Of a stretch of 64,000 nt of DNA, positions 10,610-21,786 are shown one piece after another (the stretch's first letter is position 1; each line of letters opens with the position of its first letter). A model generated the notes under the pieces. That model had not been told where the DNA came from. It searched no databases and worked only from the letters and a program-made list of their open reading frames with translations. The translations under genes were made by a program, and so were the position numbers. Origin of the DNA: Bugulina stolonifera (taxonomy: Eukaryota; Bryozoa; Gymnolaemata; Cheilostomatida; Bugulidae); NCBI GenBank assembly GCA_935421135.1, contig OW285188.1, positions 3,307,001 to 3,371,000 of the forward strand, in the 5' to 3' direction.

Positions 10610-13205
10610 GGTGAAAAAAATTGCTTAAGTATATTAAAGTTATGTACACATGTACAATATAGGGTATATGTAGTAGCTCACCACTCCAAAAGTGTATCAA
10701 AATACCAGATAAAGTAAAATGAGACTGAACAAGGGTATTAATTTAATGCTATTGGATAAAGTTGTTGATTAATACTTAGGACAGTCATTGTGGTAATATA
10801 AATTATACCCTAGAAGCTTAACTTTCGCGAAGAATATAAAAATATGGTTATGTATAATGATATATCTACTAATTTAAATTAATTTTCAATGCTAGAAATA
10901 GCTGACCAATCGTGCTCTGGAAGGGGTTCAAATCCCCACAGTCAATAACTTTAGATTGACTAAGTCCATATTAAACTCCCAATTTACCAGAACAGATACC
11001 TTTTCAGATGCTAAATTAACTGTTTCTAATCATAATATACTGACTGGGTGTAAACAATCTCAACTACTGGTTACCTTGTGTTCAGGTCGTGCTGTAGGGT
11101 GTTGATTAGGGTGTGAATTGTTGTTACTGTGTGCAGGATGTTGTTCATGTTGTTGGTTGATTTGTTGACTGTAATTTGGGTGATGAACACCTGGTTCTGG
11201 TACCTAAAACAGGTGAAGAACGCAATGGGAAAACCAGTGTTTTCCACTTTTTGCAACATTGAATTTTAAAATCTGTGACCCCAGTGTCGAACCAAAACTC
11301 AATCAATTGACTTTAATGTTACTACCCATTATGCCCACATGCTTTTGGGCTGCTTTAACCAATTTTTCAAAAGAAATTAGTCTTTTCTGTTTACATGACC
11401 TCATGCAATTGGTGTCTTATGTTGAATACGGACATCCACTATTCTTCCATTTGAATATGATCGAAGTACTTTTTTTGAACAGAAACTAAAACAATGTAAA
11501 ATGCAACAGAAGGTGCCAATAACTCGTCAATCAATCAACTCGTACTAGCTTTGTCCTTTTGGCTCCTTTCTTCCTTTTCCTTGGCTTATCAGTTAAATTT
11601 GGGTGCTCGTAATCACGAGAGGCCATCTTCTACTCACTCACCTCAACTCACTACAATATGTCTGGTTCCGCCCGACTCGGTCACATAAAAGGTCGGCCTT
11701 TGCACAAAATGTGCTTACAATAAGGAGAAACATGTCGTATATAATTATGAGCTAAATCTATAAGGTCGGCCATGAAGGTACTATGTAAAATGGCAAAAGA
11801 CTCTAATAATGCACAATCAAGTAAGAACAGACAATTACTAAATAGGTATATAAGTGTGGAAAAAACCAAGTTGCAATAGAACGTAATCCCAAGGCTTGAT
11901 TGCTAGTACATGTATACAAGACACGCAGTATATAAGATAATAATGAATGCATAGATGGATATGGATAACAATGCATGGATAAGAATAGGTAATGTCAGCT
12001 ATTATAATGTTATATTGTCAGTGTGGCTGGCCTAGGTGCCATTACCACGGAGGCTGTTTCACCACAACATTTCAAATGCCAATTTTCATTGGACAGTGCT
12101 GGTTTTTTCACTTTTTATCAACACCACCTCATGCTATAGATATTGAATTATGTTTGAGAATGTTTAAGAATGTGACAACACTGTTTTTTTCCATTGGGCT
12201 CTTCAGTTGTAAACACCATTTTATTGAATTGATACTATTTTAATTACTAGATACTGCTAGTTTAATAGGTACATCATAAAAATGCAGCTTTAGACAAAAG
12301 CATTAAGACTCCCCCATCAAAGATAAATGAGTTTCGCTTTAACAAACCTTACATACATGTATATTCCATGGTTAATCTAAACAAAGCAAGCTATACATTA
12401 ATGAGAATCAGGAGAGATGTTACTCGGCACCCTTGTTTATGAAGGAATGCAAATGCATCTTTTTCTTTCTCTATTAGGTTGTTAGGTACTAGTCCGGTAG
12501 CGGGAGGCCAAAAAGTGCTTAGTTTCTAAAACTCGTAAAAAGATTTCCTTGAGACATTACAAGAAACTTTTCTGGGGTAACTTTGCATGCTGAAAATGAT
12601 GGCGGGGTCTGCCAGAATGTAACCGGGGTCTGCCAGAACGTAACCGGGGTCTGCCAGAACGTAACCGAGCCGATCACCCCCTATTAATAAAAGAAACTAA
12701 GGCTAACAAATTTCAAAATAGCTAAGGGCACTTGTATGGACAGCATAAAGTGGTGTTATATGGCAGGGTTTGGGTTCTCATTCTAATTGACATACCATAC
12801 TCATCTATTACAACCAAAACAAACTACTTTTTTATGGAAACTAAGGCTATAAGCATGATAATATCCGCCGTTAAGGGTCGTTATAGAACTAGAAGCTAAC
12901 TCGGGCACAGAGATATTTTAATCTTTGTGGTTAAGACAATTGGGTCGGGTTAACTTACTCATAAATGTATAGATAATAACCGACAAAGAACTAAGGCTAT
13001 CAAAAATCTCTTCACTGTTGCACATAGCTTTATAACACATAGCCATTCTGGGTTTTTATGGCAACTATTTATACATAACATAAATTGGGGAGTCCTCATG
13101 GCATGAGAATGAAACCAGGCTGTCAGTTTTGCAATTAATGTGGTTTGATAATTGCCATTGGACATATTTTCATAGGCCGTACAACCTGCAGCCTAGAACT
13201 TACCA
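10610..13205. other. Mostly non-coding; decayed fragments
   Basis: No convincing gene. A tRNA T-arm-like sequence (GGGGTTCAAATCCCC) lies near 10924 with no rest of a tRNA. A 31-codon lysine-rich minus-strand frame at 11531-11626 (MASRDYEHPNL..KPRKRKKG) has a good ATG context and could be a first exon, for example of the piggyBac copy downstream, but this is speculation. A 21-bp tandem repeat is listed separately. Confidence 0.35.
12604..12666. repeat. 21-bp tandem repeat, three units
   Basis: The unit GGGGTCTGCCAGAACGTAACC is repeated three times in a row with one mismatch. Confidence 0.85.
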
Positions 13206-13743
13206 TCATTGGAGGCAAACTTGTCCCAACCTGCGCCAAGGCATCCACATAGCTACTGCTATTACACACACAATCAACGGCAATTTTCTTACATAGAAAC
13301 TGGAAGTAGAGTTGCACCCAGTCAATGCATGTAATAGATTTATGATACCAGCCACAGCGTCTCCTAACTGATTTGCCATTTCAGATAGAATAATAACTCT
13401 GCGATGTTTACCAGTGCCAATTGCAAGATGAATTCTGTAATTAGTAAATTGTGAGTGGGAAATATCTAGCACAACGACATCAGTATCAAGAGACCAGATA
13501 AACATGTCTTGTATCTGCTTCCTCATGATCGGACTCCATTGTATAGCAGTCAGTGGTCCTTGGTAACTTATTAGGTTCATACACAATTTTCTTCACAGTA
13601 GGTTTTAAAACAACGAATATTGTCAATGGCTTGGGAATGGTTAACATCTGGAGGTGATCACCAATAAAACGCTGCAGGGATTCTTTATTTTTTCCAGATG
13701 AAAAAATCTTTCCACTGTGTTGGTCTATTCTGTTCACTACCAT
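13206..13743 (-). pseudogene. C-terminal part of a broken EEADTR/DTDVVVL gene
   Basis: Two overlapping minus-strand frames together carry YEPNKLPRTTDCY, SDHEEADTR, LDTDVVVLDISH, GKHRRVIILSEMANQLGD and LLHALTGCNSTSSF in order. The switch between frames lies near 13500, so one indel breaks the gene. I recall this motif order (xxEEADTR ... DTDVxVL ... LHAxTGCDSTSxF) from many uncharacterised proteins in cnidarian, sponge and mollusc genomes. The acidic spacing resembles the core of PIN/FEN1-type nucleases, which is inference. The upstream exons are probably 16380-16655 and 17916-18033, separated from this one by an inserted hAT transposon. Confidence 0.5.
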
Positions 13744-14159
13744 AAATCTTGATTTCTTACGCCTTATGACAACACCTTTCTCTCCAGATTCTTGATACTG
13801 ACTTTCTTGTTTATTTCGCTTTGCCCCTTATTCCTCTGCTAAATGTGCCCGGGAGTGAAGATATTGGGAAACTCTGAATTAAAGTCATCATGTCAACAAC
13901 TACTGCAGGTGGAGTTGTAAGCTTTGAGTTACACTAGTTGATGGTGTGATCTCTTCTAGATACTTGGGTAATGAAGACTTCACAGATATAGCCATTCCCG
14001 CATCATCTAAGTTGCACAAACTACCAGGAACTGGAGCGAGCAAGATAATACCTCTTCAATGTTTACATGACGAACTTGAGCTACTAGTAGAAGTTGGATG
14101 AATACAGATCGATCACCCTAATGTTGCTGCTGTGGAGAAAGTGCTTTTTACTGATTTTA

Positions 14160-16340
14160 AAGATTAAGGCCGATTTCAAACTAAGATTAATTTAAGATTG
14201 GCTTTTTCAAGATTAAAAATAGATTGAGATTAAACAGAATGCAGAAAAAAACTGATTAAGATTAGATTAAAATGAATCTCATCCTTCTAATCAAATACAA
14301 GGTTAATTATGCTTGTATACGAGTGTATTTCCTATACAAATTACAATAAGATATGTGGATATGGATATATAAGATGTGTTCTACAGTCTGTTACACTTCA
14401 AAAATAAGATATTAGATAGATTCTTATTTGATAAATTAGCTCTGTGAGGTCTCGTAATTATACCCCCAAGGGAAAATATACGCTCAATAGGAGCTGATGT
14501 TGCCGGTACCGTGAGGACTCTAGCTGCTACCTTGTAGCCTATAAACATGGCATTTCAGTTTTATGCCGACACCAAAAACTGATGGGAGCCACATTGTCAT
14601 CAACATCCATATGAATGTAACGCTCCAACTGTGTCCTTGCAGATTTCCCACTTGAGTTACTAGCTTTGATCTTCTTTCTGTAGGATGAAAAAAATCCAGG
14701 TGTTTCATTGCTTCCCTCTGAGTCATTGCCGCAGCCTTCATCTGAACAAAGGCTAGAGGCCATTTCAAGTACAATATCTAAAATTGTAAACAGCAAACTA
14801 CATGTAAATACCCTATTGGCTCAAAATAGTTTGCACTAGCAGAGGATCTGTCAGGCTGCATTTTATACATACATAGCAGCACGGGTAGGCCTGCAACCAT
14901 ATGTTTATAATAGAATGAGTTATGAAAAAGTATTGACATCTGGCCTACCTTTTTTCTCCTTCAGTTGTTCACGCTTTTCTTCTTCTAGCTTTGTCTCCAC
15001 ATCAACCCATAGCAGTTGGTAACTTGGGTAACGTAGATCGTAAAAAGGCAGAGAGCCACTGACCTTAGATGTTTGACTCATGTGACATCTCACCAAGATT
15101 CCTAAGGAAATATTGGACTATGCAACTTTTATGAAATTTATATCCAAACATTAGCTAACTTAGCTTTCAATATAGCAAAAATTATTCAAGTAGCCACCCA
15201 CCCATAAACCAATGACAAGAATTGTCAGAATCAAGCAGGAGTATATCACATAAGCAACCACATCCACAAAAGCTTACATTTGTAATCACTAAATTTTTAT
15301 TTGGAAGAGCATCCATGCACAATTGCTCCTGTGCCTCAGACCAAATCTTTGAGATCATGCAAGCTAACAAAACTTCATGGTAACTCTTCAACCCCCACCT
15401 TGCCAAAATAAACCATCCCATCTCAGCCTTTCTCACTTGGAGTTGCTCAACACTGGCACCTGGTAGTTCAAGTTGCGTGGGACTGGTCATGCTGAGGAGC
15501 TTTGTATATTTCTACTATTGTATAACTGCAACAATAGTCAATATGGCTAAAGACAATCCTACCTTCAAATCTTCTCATTATTCCATCCCAAAGTGCTGAT
15601 GCAACGCTTGAGACATTTTCACCATTGTAAGTAGAGCACAAATTGTACAGTGAGAGGATGCACGGCACAACCATTGTTATCATGACATACTACAAGAAAA
15701 CAAAAAAAAAATCCTCAACAAATTAAAAAATATATCTCTTGGGTACAGATTACAGTTCAGAATTGCATTCTGACAGATGCGCGCCAGTAGTCGAAATAAC
15801 TGATAGTACATCCGTGTTCTTACTTTACTGTAATTGCACTATCATGCTATGTCGTGACTAGGCTGTCTGTGAAATGAAAATACTGACTATCTGAGCAAAC
15901 ACCATTACATTAGTAACTATGACATTATTTAATTTAGATATTGTACCTTATCTCCTTGTAGTTTGTCAGTGGCAGCTGCAAAAGGATGGAGTAAGTCAAC
16001 CATCTCTTTAGCAATGCCCCTAGAGACTAAGATGCATAGCAGTGTTGATGATATGCCTGGGCACTAGACGAGTGCCCAGCAAGGCTTTGGAAATAACCTT
16101 TGGTTGCTCTCAGTTTAAACAATGATATAGTACTAGAGTGGTTTAGCGTTGTGGGTATTAGTAAAAAGAGATCATTGCTACAGTTAGAAGCGGAGCGTAC
16201 AGCTATAATATTATAGTCTCAATGATTCCAAGCAAGGCAATCATAACTATTTAATCTAGGTTTGAAAAGTGAAAAGCAAATAATTAAGATTAAGATTAGC
16301 TTGATAGCTGGGAGATTAAATTTAGATTTAGATTTACAGC
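14160..16340 (-). mobile_element. hAT-superfamily DNA transposon inserted in a broken gene
   Basis: A hAT transposase gene fills this interval and splits two parts of the EEADTR gene that lie on either side in the same orientation. Both borders (about 14160-14290 and 16255-16340) are rich in AGATTA/TAAGATTA motifs, which could be subterminal transposase-binding repeats. Exact terminal inverted repeats and an 8-bp target duplication were not located, so the ends are approximate. Confidence 0.6.
14381..16026 (-). pseudogene. hAT transposase, multi-exon, C-terminal frameshift
   Basis: Minus-strand exons with GT/AG borders can be read at about 15947-16026 (GIAKEMVDLLHPFAAATDKLQ, end at GATAAG/gtac), 15563-15689 (MVVPCILSLYNL...ALWDGIMRRFEG), 14949-15063 (SGSLPFYDLRYPSYQLLWVDVETKL) and 14381-14800. 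The last exon holds a tail DNVAPISFW and then, in another frame, the hATC dimerisation block: VAARVLTVPATSAPIERIFS, GGIITRPHRANLS and a stop at 14381. The hATC block is diagnostic (family consensus VPATSAPSERVFS). The frame change near 14540 probably inactivates this copy. No BED finger or N-terminal exon was found. Confidence 0.7.
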
Positions 16341-16379
16341 AACAGTTTACTGAACTGATTAGGATTCAAGGCTATTGTC

Positions 16380-16655
16380 AATCGATTGGAACTCGATTTA
16401 ATTGATTTTAATCGATTAGCACAACTCTGCTTAATTGTAGCAAAAAAATTGTCATCACCAACGATGTGCTGCTCCAACAACTCCTGTCTTTGCTCACCTA
16501 TGCTTTCAGCATTTAGCAGGTGTGTCACATCGTCATCGTCAGTCACAACTCCAGAGCTTAGTGATACTAATTCTCTGTATGTACAGTCGAATGGGTCGAT
16601 TATTGAGGAAATGCTCTCCATGATGGCACAAATATCTCTTTCATCTTGATCTATC
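16380..16655 (-). pseudogene. Middle exon of the broken EEADTR gene
   Basis: The exon opens at a splice acceptor (GATTACAG/GATAGATC on the minus strand, border at 16655). It encodes IDPFDCTYRELVSLSSG, VTHLLNAESIGEQRQELLEQH and FFATIKQSCANRLKSI. From memory, a block of the form xNPF...LxxIxSGxxA...LLNAxxxG...FxxPIKxxxLxTF precedes the EEADTR domain in proteins of this family, which links this exon with 13206-13743. The downstream edge is lost where the hAT element begins. Assignment by order, strand and motif resemblance. Confidence 0.4.
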
Positions 16656-16779
16656 CTGTAATCAACGGCAGTTAAGATATATTTATACACTAAAACCAGA
16701 TTAGCAATTCTTACAATGTGTTAACATGCGTCTATTATGGTAGAACCGAAATACATCATGTATTGCATATGGTATATAC

Positions 16780-17453
16780 TGTAATGGTACGCTAAGTCGT
16801 ATCTACATCTGACACTCACTATTGTGTGCACCTACATGTATATATCTGCTTGTACTTTACTATATGTTATTGTATATAGTTACATGATTGTTACTAAGTC
16901 TTTTAATGCCTTTTATACCCATGTACAGAGGCCCGACCTCTCAGAATCCATTGATATTCATTTTGTACATGAATTGGACCATTATAAGCAACTTTTGTAG
17001 AACCCGACCTATTTTGGGTCGGCCGTCGGGCTTTCGGCGGCCATCTTGTTGCGCAACTTCCGGACGACCACACGTCGTCTTTTCCCGACGTCACGTCGGC
17101 CGGAAGTCCTTATACTATATAAAGGGCACTGTTTTACTGTTCATTGTCTCAGTCTTCACTTGGCTTTCAATAAAGACACATCTATACTTGATACAGAGAC
17201 TTTCACTTCCTTTTGTCAGGTCATTCGCTTTGCGAACCGCCTACTAGGTCGGATCACTCTCTTTCATTGTATAGTCTGAAGGTCGGACTTGAGATCAGAT
17301 GGGTCGTCTTTGGTAGTATTTGGGCTACTGAGACCGCTCGATCTGTAATGCGAAGTCCTATTACCACTCATAGGCACTTCATTTCTGGGTCGATAGTCGT
17401 CCAAGAACCAAACAAAAACACAGAAACCGCACCAAAACACAGAAACCATTACA
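16780..17453 (+). mobile_element. Solo LTR, family A
   Basis: This 674-bp LTR begins TGTAATGG and ends CCATTACA (inverted 8-mers). It is flanked by the 4-bp duplication ATAC at 16776-16779 and 17454-17457. It has a TATA box (TATATAAA, 17116-17123), a CRE-like ACGTCACGTCGG just upstream, and AATAAA at 17169-17174. It closely matches the LTRs of the element at 28442-33458. No internal sequence remains, which indicates LTR-LTR recombination. It sits in an intron of the broken EEADTR gene. The apparent frames inside it are not genes. Confidence 0.93.
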
Positions 17454-17915
17454 ATACTAATACATCAACACATTTTCATCCAAACCCGAAGGAGTGCACA
17501 GATTAGACATGGAGCATGTTCATGTAGGCCTACATTTTTTGTTACAATTACAGGTTCGCATTTTTCAATTTCAATCATTAGTGCTTGAGAATACATGTGT
17601 GGTTCCTTACACTAACTTTCCTGACAACAATTTCCTAGCCAGCCCACCAGTGCTGTAATTTAATGGAGCTTCAGACTGTTGTTCCTCCAACCGGACAAAA
17701 ATTTACCAATTCAAAGGTTTTGCATTTGCTCAGCTAATGAGAGTCAGCAAAATAATTGTAGCACTTATTTAGCTGGAATTTCCTAATCCTGCATGCAACA
17801 AAAATCTGCCTCCAACGCTACAGTAACGGGACAAATTCTGAGTGACTTTAAATTGATTACAAAAAGGGGCCTGGCCTAGCTGTCAACATCTGCCTATACC
17901 ATTGACTTAACTTAC

Positions 17916-18033
17916 CTTGAAGCAGATAGTTCTTTGTGCACAGTGTCAGTAGCAGCAAGATCGGCCATTCTTTCACACTCTGCAGAAATCGCGGCTTTTG
18001 CAGGCTTGGCCAACATCCATCTCTGCAGGGCTC
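17916..18033 (-). pseudogene. Upstream exon of the broken EEADTR gene
   Basis: A 118-nt minus-strand exon lies between an acceptor (TATATAG/GAGCCC at 18033) and a donor (CTTCAAG/GTAAGT at 17916). It encodes ALQRWMLAKPAKAAISAECERM and TVHKELSASR. The splice sites are good and the frame is open. The link with the exons at 16380-16655 and 13206-13743 rests on strand, order and remembered resemblance to the same protein family. Confidence 0.4.
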
Positions 18034-19840
18034 CTATATAAATGCAATATAAATGATTCGTAAACCATTAATATTTTATCAAGCCTCACACAGTTTTAAT
18101 CCACATGCATAAAATTATCAAGAAATTTATATATTGAAAATATCACATATTGCTGAAAAATCTCTAGTGCTTTGCCAAAACAGTATGTCTTGGCCACCCC
18201 TATTTGTAATAATCGAATCTCTAAAGTATCAGTTTCATCTTTAATTTTAGCCTTTCTTTGATATTTGGGTAGTCTCAGCTTTGTAAACCAGTGTTAACAA
18301 GTTGCGCATTGAATCCATATTGGTTCTCTAGAGAGTTGAGCTATGCGTTCAAAAGGATAGATTTCGATCCTGCCAGTGATAATGGACCACAATGAAAATG
18401 TGAATCGCCACTTAAAGCTGTAATTATATGCATCTCATGTGGTGCAGTGCGAAGTGGTGCTTGGGTAGTACTGGAGTGAGTCACAAAGATGAACAGTGGT
18501 GTAAAATAGGGGGAGCCAATGATTAGATTGCTGGTGTTGTAGGTTGGCGCTGACTCTTGAGGAAGAGACAACAACACGGAGTGCTTGGACGAGAGAGCGA
18601 GAGAAGGGGGTTGGCATTGGACTCTTTAACTGTTAGGTGGGCTTAGCATGGTGTGGATACAGATGAGTTAATCCTTGGCCTTCGTTGCAGATGCTGAAGG
18701 GAGGTGTGCAGTGGTTGGCTGATGCTGCGAGCGATACCGGAAGGCTCCACTGCACCTACGTAGTGCAGTGACTCTGTCTACCCTTTACCCGGACAAGGTT
18801 ACACTGGCGGTGAAGAGGTATGTAGTGCTAAAACATGTGCTCTCTGCCGTTGTTGTATACATTTATATGTTCAGTGGTGTGAATCTCAGGAATCACTTTT
18901 ATAAATGTATTTGCGATGCCGCTGCTGCTACGTGGCTCATGCTACATTTGGATTGTTTACTTTGTAGGTATGGCCATGGGTGCCGTCTTGAATGAGCTTG
19001 AACCTGAGGGACTTGTGTGTGGTGGTCTCTGTGGCATGCAGCTTCAGATCCTGGTGGGGTATTGCTGTCAATGTGTGTGAAGTTGAAATAAATATCCTGG
19101 TGGGGTGTTGCTGTCAAAGTGTGTGAAGTTGAAATAAATATCTTATAATTAAATATGTGCTGGACAACCTTGACGCTGTCTACACTTGTCACCATGAGAT
19201 GGCTTCCCTATCAGAAACATAATGCCTTGATATTACTAGGGAGAATATTACTAGCTCAAGTACAGTACTAACCAGGGAAACGCTGTAGTATTAGCTTAGC
19301 CTAAACATTGAATGCCAAGGGCAAGACTAGGACTATTGGAAATTTATAGTAAAGCAATAATGTTAATTGTCAGCAATCTATAATAGAAGTGAGTGATGTG
19401 CTAGTGTGGTGAAGACAACAAAGATATGTTTCAAAGGCAGTAGCATGGGTCAGATAAATGATCACTGGAAAGTTTCTATATTTATTAAATAATGGATATG
19501 CACATTTCTGCTCAATGTTAAGTAGGTAATAATAGTAATTGGTGATTATATTGTAGAATGGGGATCGCCTTGTCTTACAGCTGATCTGTGGGTGCAATTC
19601 CCATGAGGGTTGGCTAATCAAACTCTGTTCAGACAAAATTGGCTGCAGCTAGGCTTTCCGCCCTCGTTCACTCTAGACTCAGTGGCAATGGCCTCCCTGG
19701 GCTAACCACACTGACATTAACATTGCTTACATGATTATGCATACACATACTTATCCATATTATCCATTCATGCATTATTGTCTTACCTTGTACAATTATT
19801 ATACATGCATGCTTATACTATATCATAATCAACTGCCTAG
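18034..19840. other. No supported gene
   Basis: Short frames only. The stretch 18340-18620 is open on the minus strand but matches nothing I know. A short tandem duplication containing AATAAA is listed separately. Confidence 0.35.
19048..19141 (+). repeat. 46-bp tandem repeat with AATAAA, two units
   Basis: The unit (beginning ATCCTGGTGGGGT, ending GAAGTTGAAATAAAT) occurs twice in a row with two mismatches, and each unit ends with an AATAAA polyadenylation-like signal. It may be the 3' end of a transcript or retroelement; no gene was identified upstream. Confidence 0.7.
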
Positions 19841-20232
19841 GTCACCCCAAAACCCCCCCTTCTGATTGGTCGAAAAAACATTTGCACACTTGACCCCAAA
19901 CCCGGCCACGACCCCTCCCTCCTCCCCACCCTCCTCCCCGCTTCGCCCAACTCCTCCCTCCTCCCCCGCCACCGCCCTTGTCTCGTCCGCACCACCGCCG
20001 TCGCCACCGCCGCCTCCGCCGCCACCACCGCCGCCGCTACCGCCACCGCCATCACCTCCAGCCATCACCGCCGCCTTTCCTCCACCCCGCAACCCCCACT
20101 CACCCGAACAACCGATCGTTTGAGGCGGTCAAGCCGCGTCCGCCTACGTTGCGTGCGGCGCCAACCGCACACGTGGAGGCGACGCCCGTGCCCCGTATCC
20201 ACCGGGCCAAGCGACTAGGCCGCGGCCCGCCG
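19841..20232 (+). repeat. GC-rich dispersed repeat, short copy
   Basis: This 392-bp GC-rich segment matches 37396-37937 in inverted orientation: from GTCACCCCAAAACCCCCC, through CCTCCC-rich and CCGCCA-type trinucleotide tracts, to the block ending CGACTAGGCCGCGGCCCGCCG. It contains an ATTGG (inverted CCAAT) motif near the left end. The proline- or glycine-rich frames across it come from the trinucleotide tract and are not supported as genes. Confidence 0.85.
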
Positions 20233-20478
20233 CTTCTCCTGCGCCCTCACTCGAAAAGCTTGTGATCTAAACGAGCGAATATCGCTGTACTTCGCTATAA
20301 CTCTCATTAGCGATAAGAAAAAGTACTACAGAAGGCTTGGTTTATGATGTGCATTGCATTATTAATAAAGAAACGTGTAAAGTCTTGGCTATAAATATAC
20401 TGATGGAGTGAAAGCCTCCACCTATATAGTAGAGCTTAGTAGGAGGAGTCTGACTAATTCCCCACCCATTATAATACA

Positions 20479-20645
20479 ACCCGATGTGCCCCGATGTTGC
20501 CCCGATGTACCCCGATGTGCCCCGATGTTGCCCCGATGTGCCCCGATGTTGCCCCGATGTGCCCCGATGTTGCCCGATGTTGCCCCGATGTGCCCCGATG
20601 TTGCGCCGATGTTGCCCCGATGTGCCCCGATGTGTCCCGATGTAA
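20479..20645. repeat. CCCCGATGTKGC minisatellite
   Basis: Roughly 16 alternating 10- and 11-bp units of CCCCGATGTGC / CCCCGATGTTGC run without spacers. It gives three overlapping artefactual frames rich in CAPM or HRGTSGQ. Confidence 0.9.
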
Positions 20646-21024
20646 TTCCGAAGCATACAAAGGGGTCTTTTCTTATTGGATGATACAGGAGAAAGTTTAG
20701 TATATAAGGAAGATTTCTACAGTGGTAGAGCAGCTTGAGTTGGATGACTATTATTCCAAGATAGAAAAGATGCAGCTCTCTTCAATAGTAATGTTTTATT
20801 ACGAGGATAAATAGAGAAAAAATTGAAGAATCAAGAAGAAATCTAAAAAGTAAAGAATCAAGCAGAAATCTAAAAAGCAAAGAAAAATAAGAATGTAGGT
20901 AAGATAAAAACTATTGGTCTCTTTCTTTAGTTAAGGTGGTAAGAAGAAAAAAAAAAGACTTGATTTGCTCACATGTGTTATAGTAGTATAAAAACGAATT
21001 ATAAGTAAAGCGAAGTATTTCTCT

Positions 21025-21477
21025 CTAGTCAAAGTGAAAAGGTGAAAAAAGCATAACATTGTTTACATGTGTTGTGGGTGGGAAAGTATTATTTCTTTTA
21101 TTATAGTATAAACGTTGTAATAGAGCTCTTATAGAATGATCTCGAACACCTCCTTCTACTCTGCTTAGTCGTGTAATTATTCCCTCCATAGTCCACCCTC
21201 GAGCTCGAAGGAGACAGAACAAGATGCAGTAGTCTCCACACACGTTAGTACTCTCTTCTTGTAGACACTCTCCATTCCATACTATTGGTATTCCCCATTG
21301 TTGTAACATCTTACCCACACCAGGATAAATAGAAGGGGGGAGTCCATAGGAGTCGAAATACTCTATTTCTTTTCCATTCGAAAAAACAGAGATCCAATGC
21401 TCACCACTTTTCTCACTTGCTTGAGTGTTGAAAACAAAAGATCCAGATGGGGAGAAGGAGTATTCTATTGATCTCAC
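21025..21477 (-). CDS. PRO: Polinton adenain-like cysteine protease, N-terminally truncated
   Basis: The 150-codon frame carries the C5/adenain pattern in the usual order: His27 in GEHWISVF, Asp42 in YFDSYG, Gln73, and Cys80 in STNVCGDYC. These form a His-Asp-Cys triad with an oxyanion Gln. Such proteases mature capsid proteins in adenoviruses and are one of the hallmark Polinton genes. About 50-60 residues normally precede the FVFNT...GEHW segment. Here they are missing, and the upstream sequence instead belongs to the capsid-like gene at 21413-21739 in another frame, so a deletion joined the two genes. The remaining core is intact, but the protein as a whole is probably non-functional. Confidence 0.8.
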   Translation of the reverse strand: MRSIEYSFSPSGSFVFNTQASEKSGEHWISVFSNGKEIEYFDSYGLPPSIYPGVGKMLQQWGIPIVWNGECLQEESTNVCGDYCILFCLLRARGWTMEGIITRLSRVEGGVRDHSIRALLQRLYYNKRNNTFPPTTHVNNVMLFSPFHFD

Positions 21478-21739
21478 TCAAAAGTTCACCCATGGAAGCA
21501 TACCTTCCACTCCTGATTTCACATTTTCGTTCTACTCCATCTTTTGTATTCGTAACCACTACATAGCCATCTTCTACATTTCTCCAGGATGTGGGGTACT
21601 GAATGTCAAGTAACCCAACCTCCCACTGTGATGAGTGAAGCTTCAATGTCTTGGCTAGCTTCGTAATGAAGTGAGCATTGGTGTTTGTGTCACTCCCACC
21701 GATGCGTACATTTGAGGCAAGTGTGACATTGAAGGCCAT
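21413..21739 (-). pseudogene. Polinton capsid-like protein, N-terminal fragment
   Basis: The first about 90 codons (LHSSQWEVGLLDIQYPTSW, then ...YASMGELLSEINRIL) resemble the N-terminal part of a conserved Polinton protein that I associate with the minor capsid (penton-like) gene; this is from memory and tentative. From about 21460 downward the frame is an out-of-phase reading of the protease gene, so only the N-terminal piece survives next to a deletion joint. Confidence 0.5.
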
Positions 21740-21786
21740 CTTTGAGAGTGAGCAAAACTGAACTTACATATCGAATTTATACTACC

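Noticed and set aside
10900..10960. tRNA gene suggested by GGGGTTCAAATCCCC
   Set aside because: Only a T-arm-like hairpin is present; no D-arm, anticodon arm or acceptor stem can be formed.
16888..17247. 119-codon frame and its relatives at 28570, 32922 and 52933
   Set aside because: They lie inside family A LTRs and simply recur with the LTR. There is no independent sign of coding.
20408..20700. CRISPR-like regular array
   Set aside because: The 10/11-bp units are contiguous, with no unique spacers, in a eukaryotic genome. It is a minisatellite.
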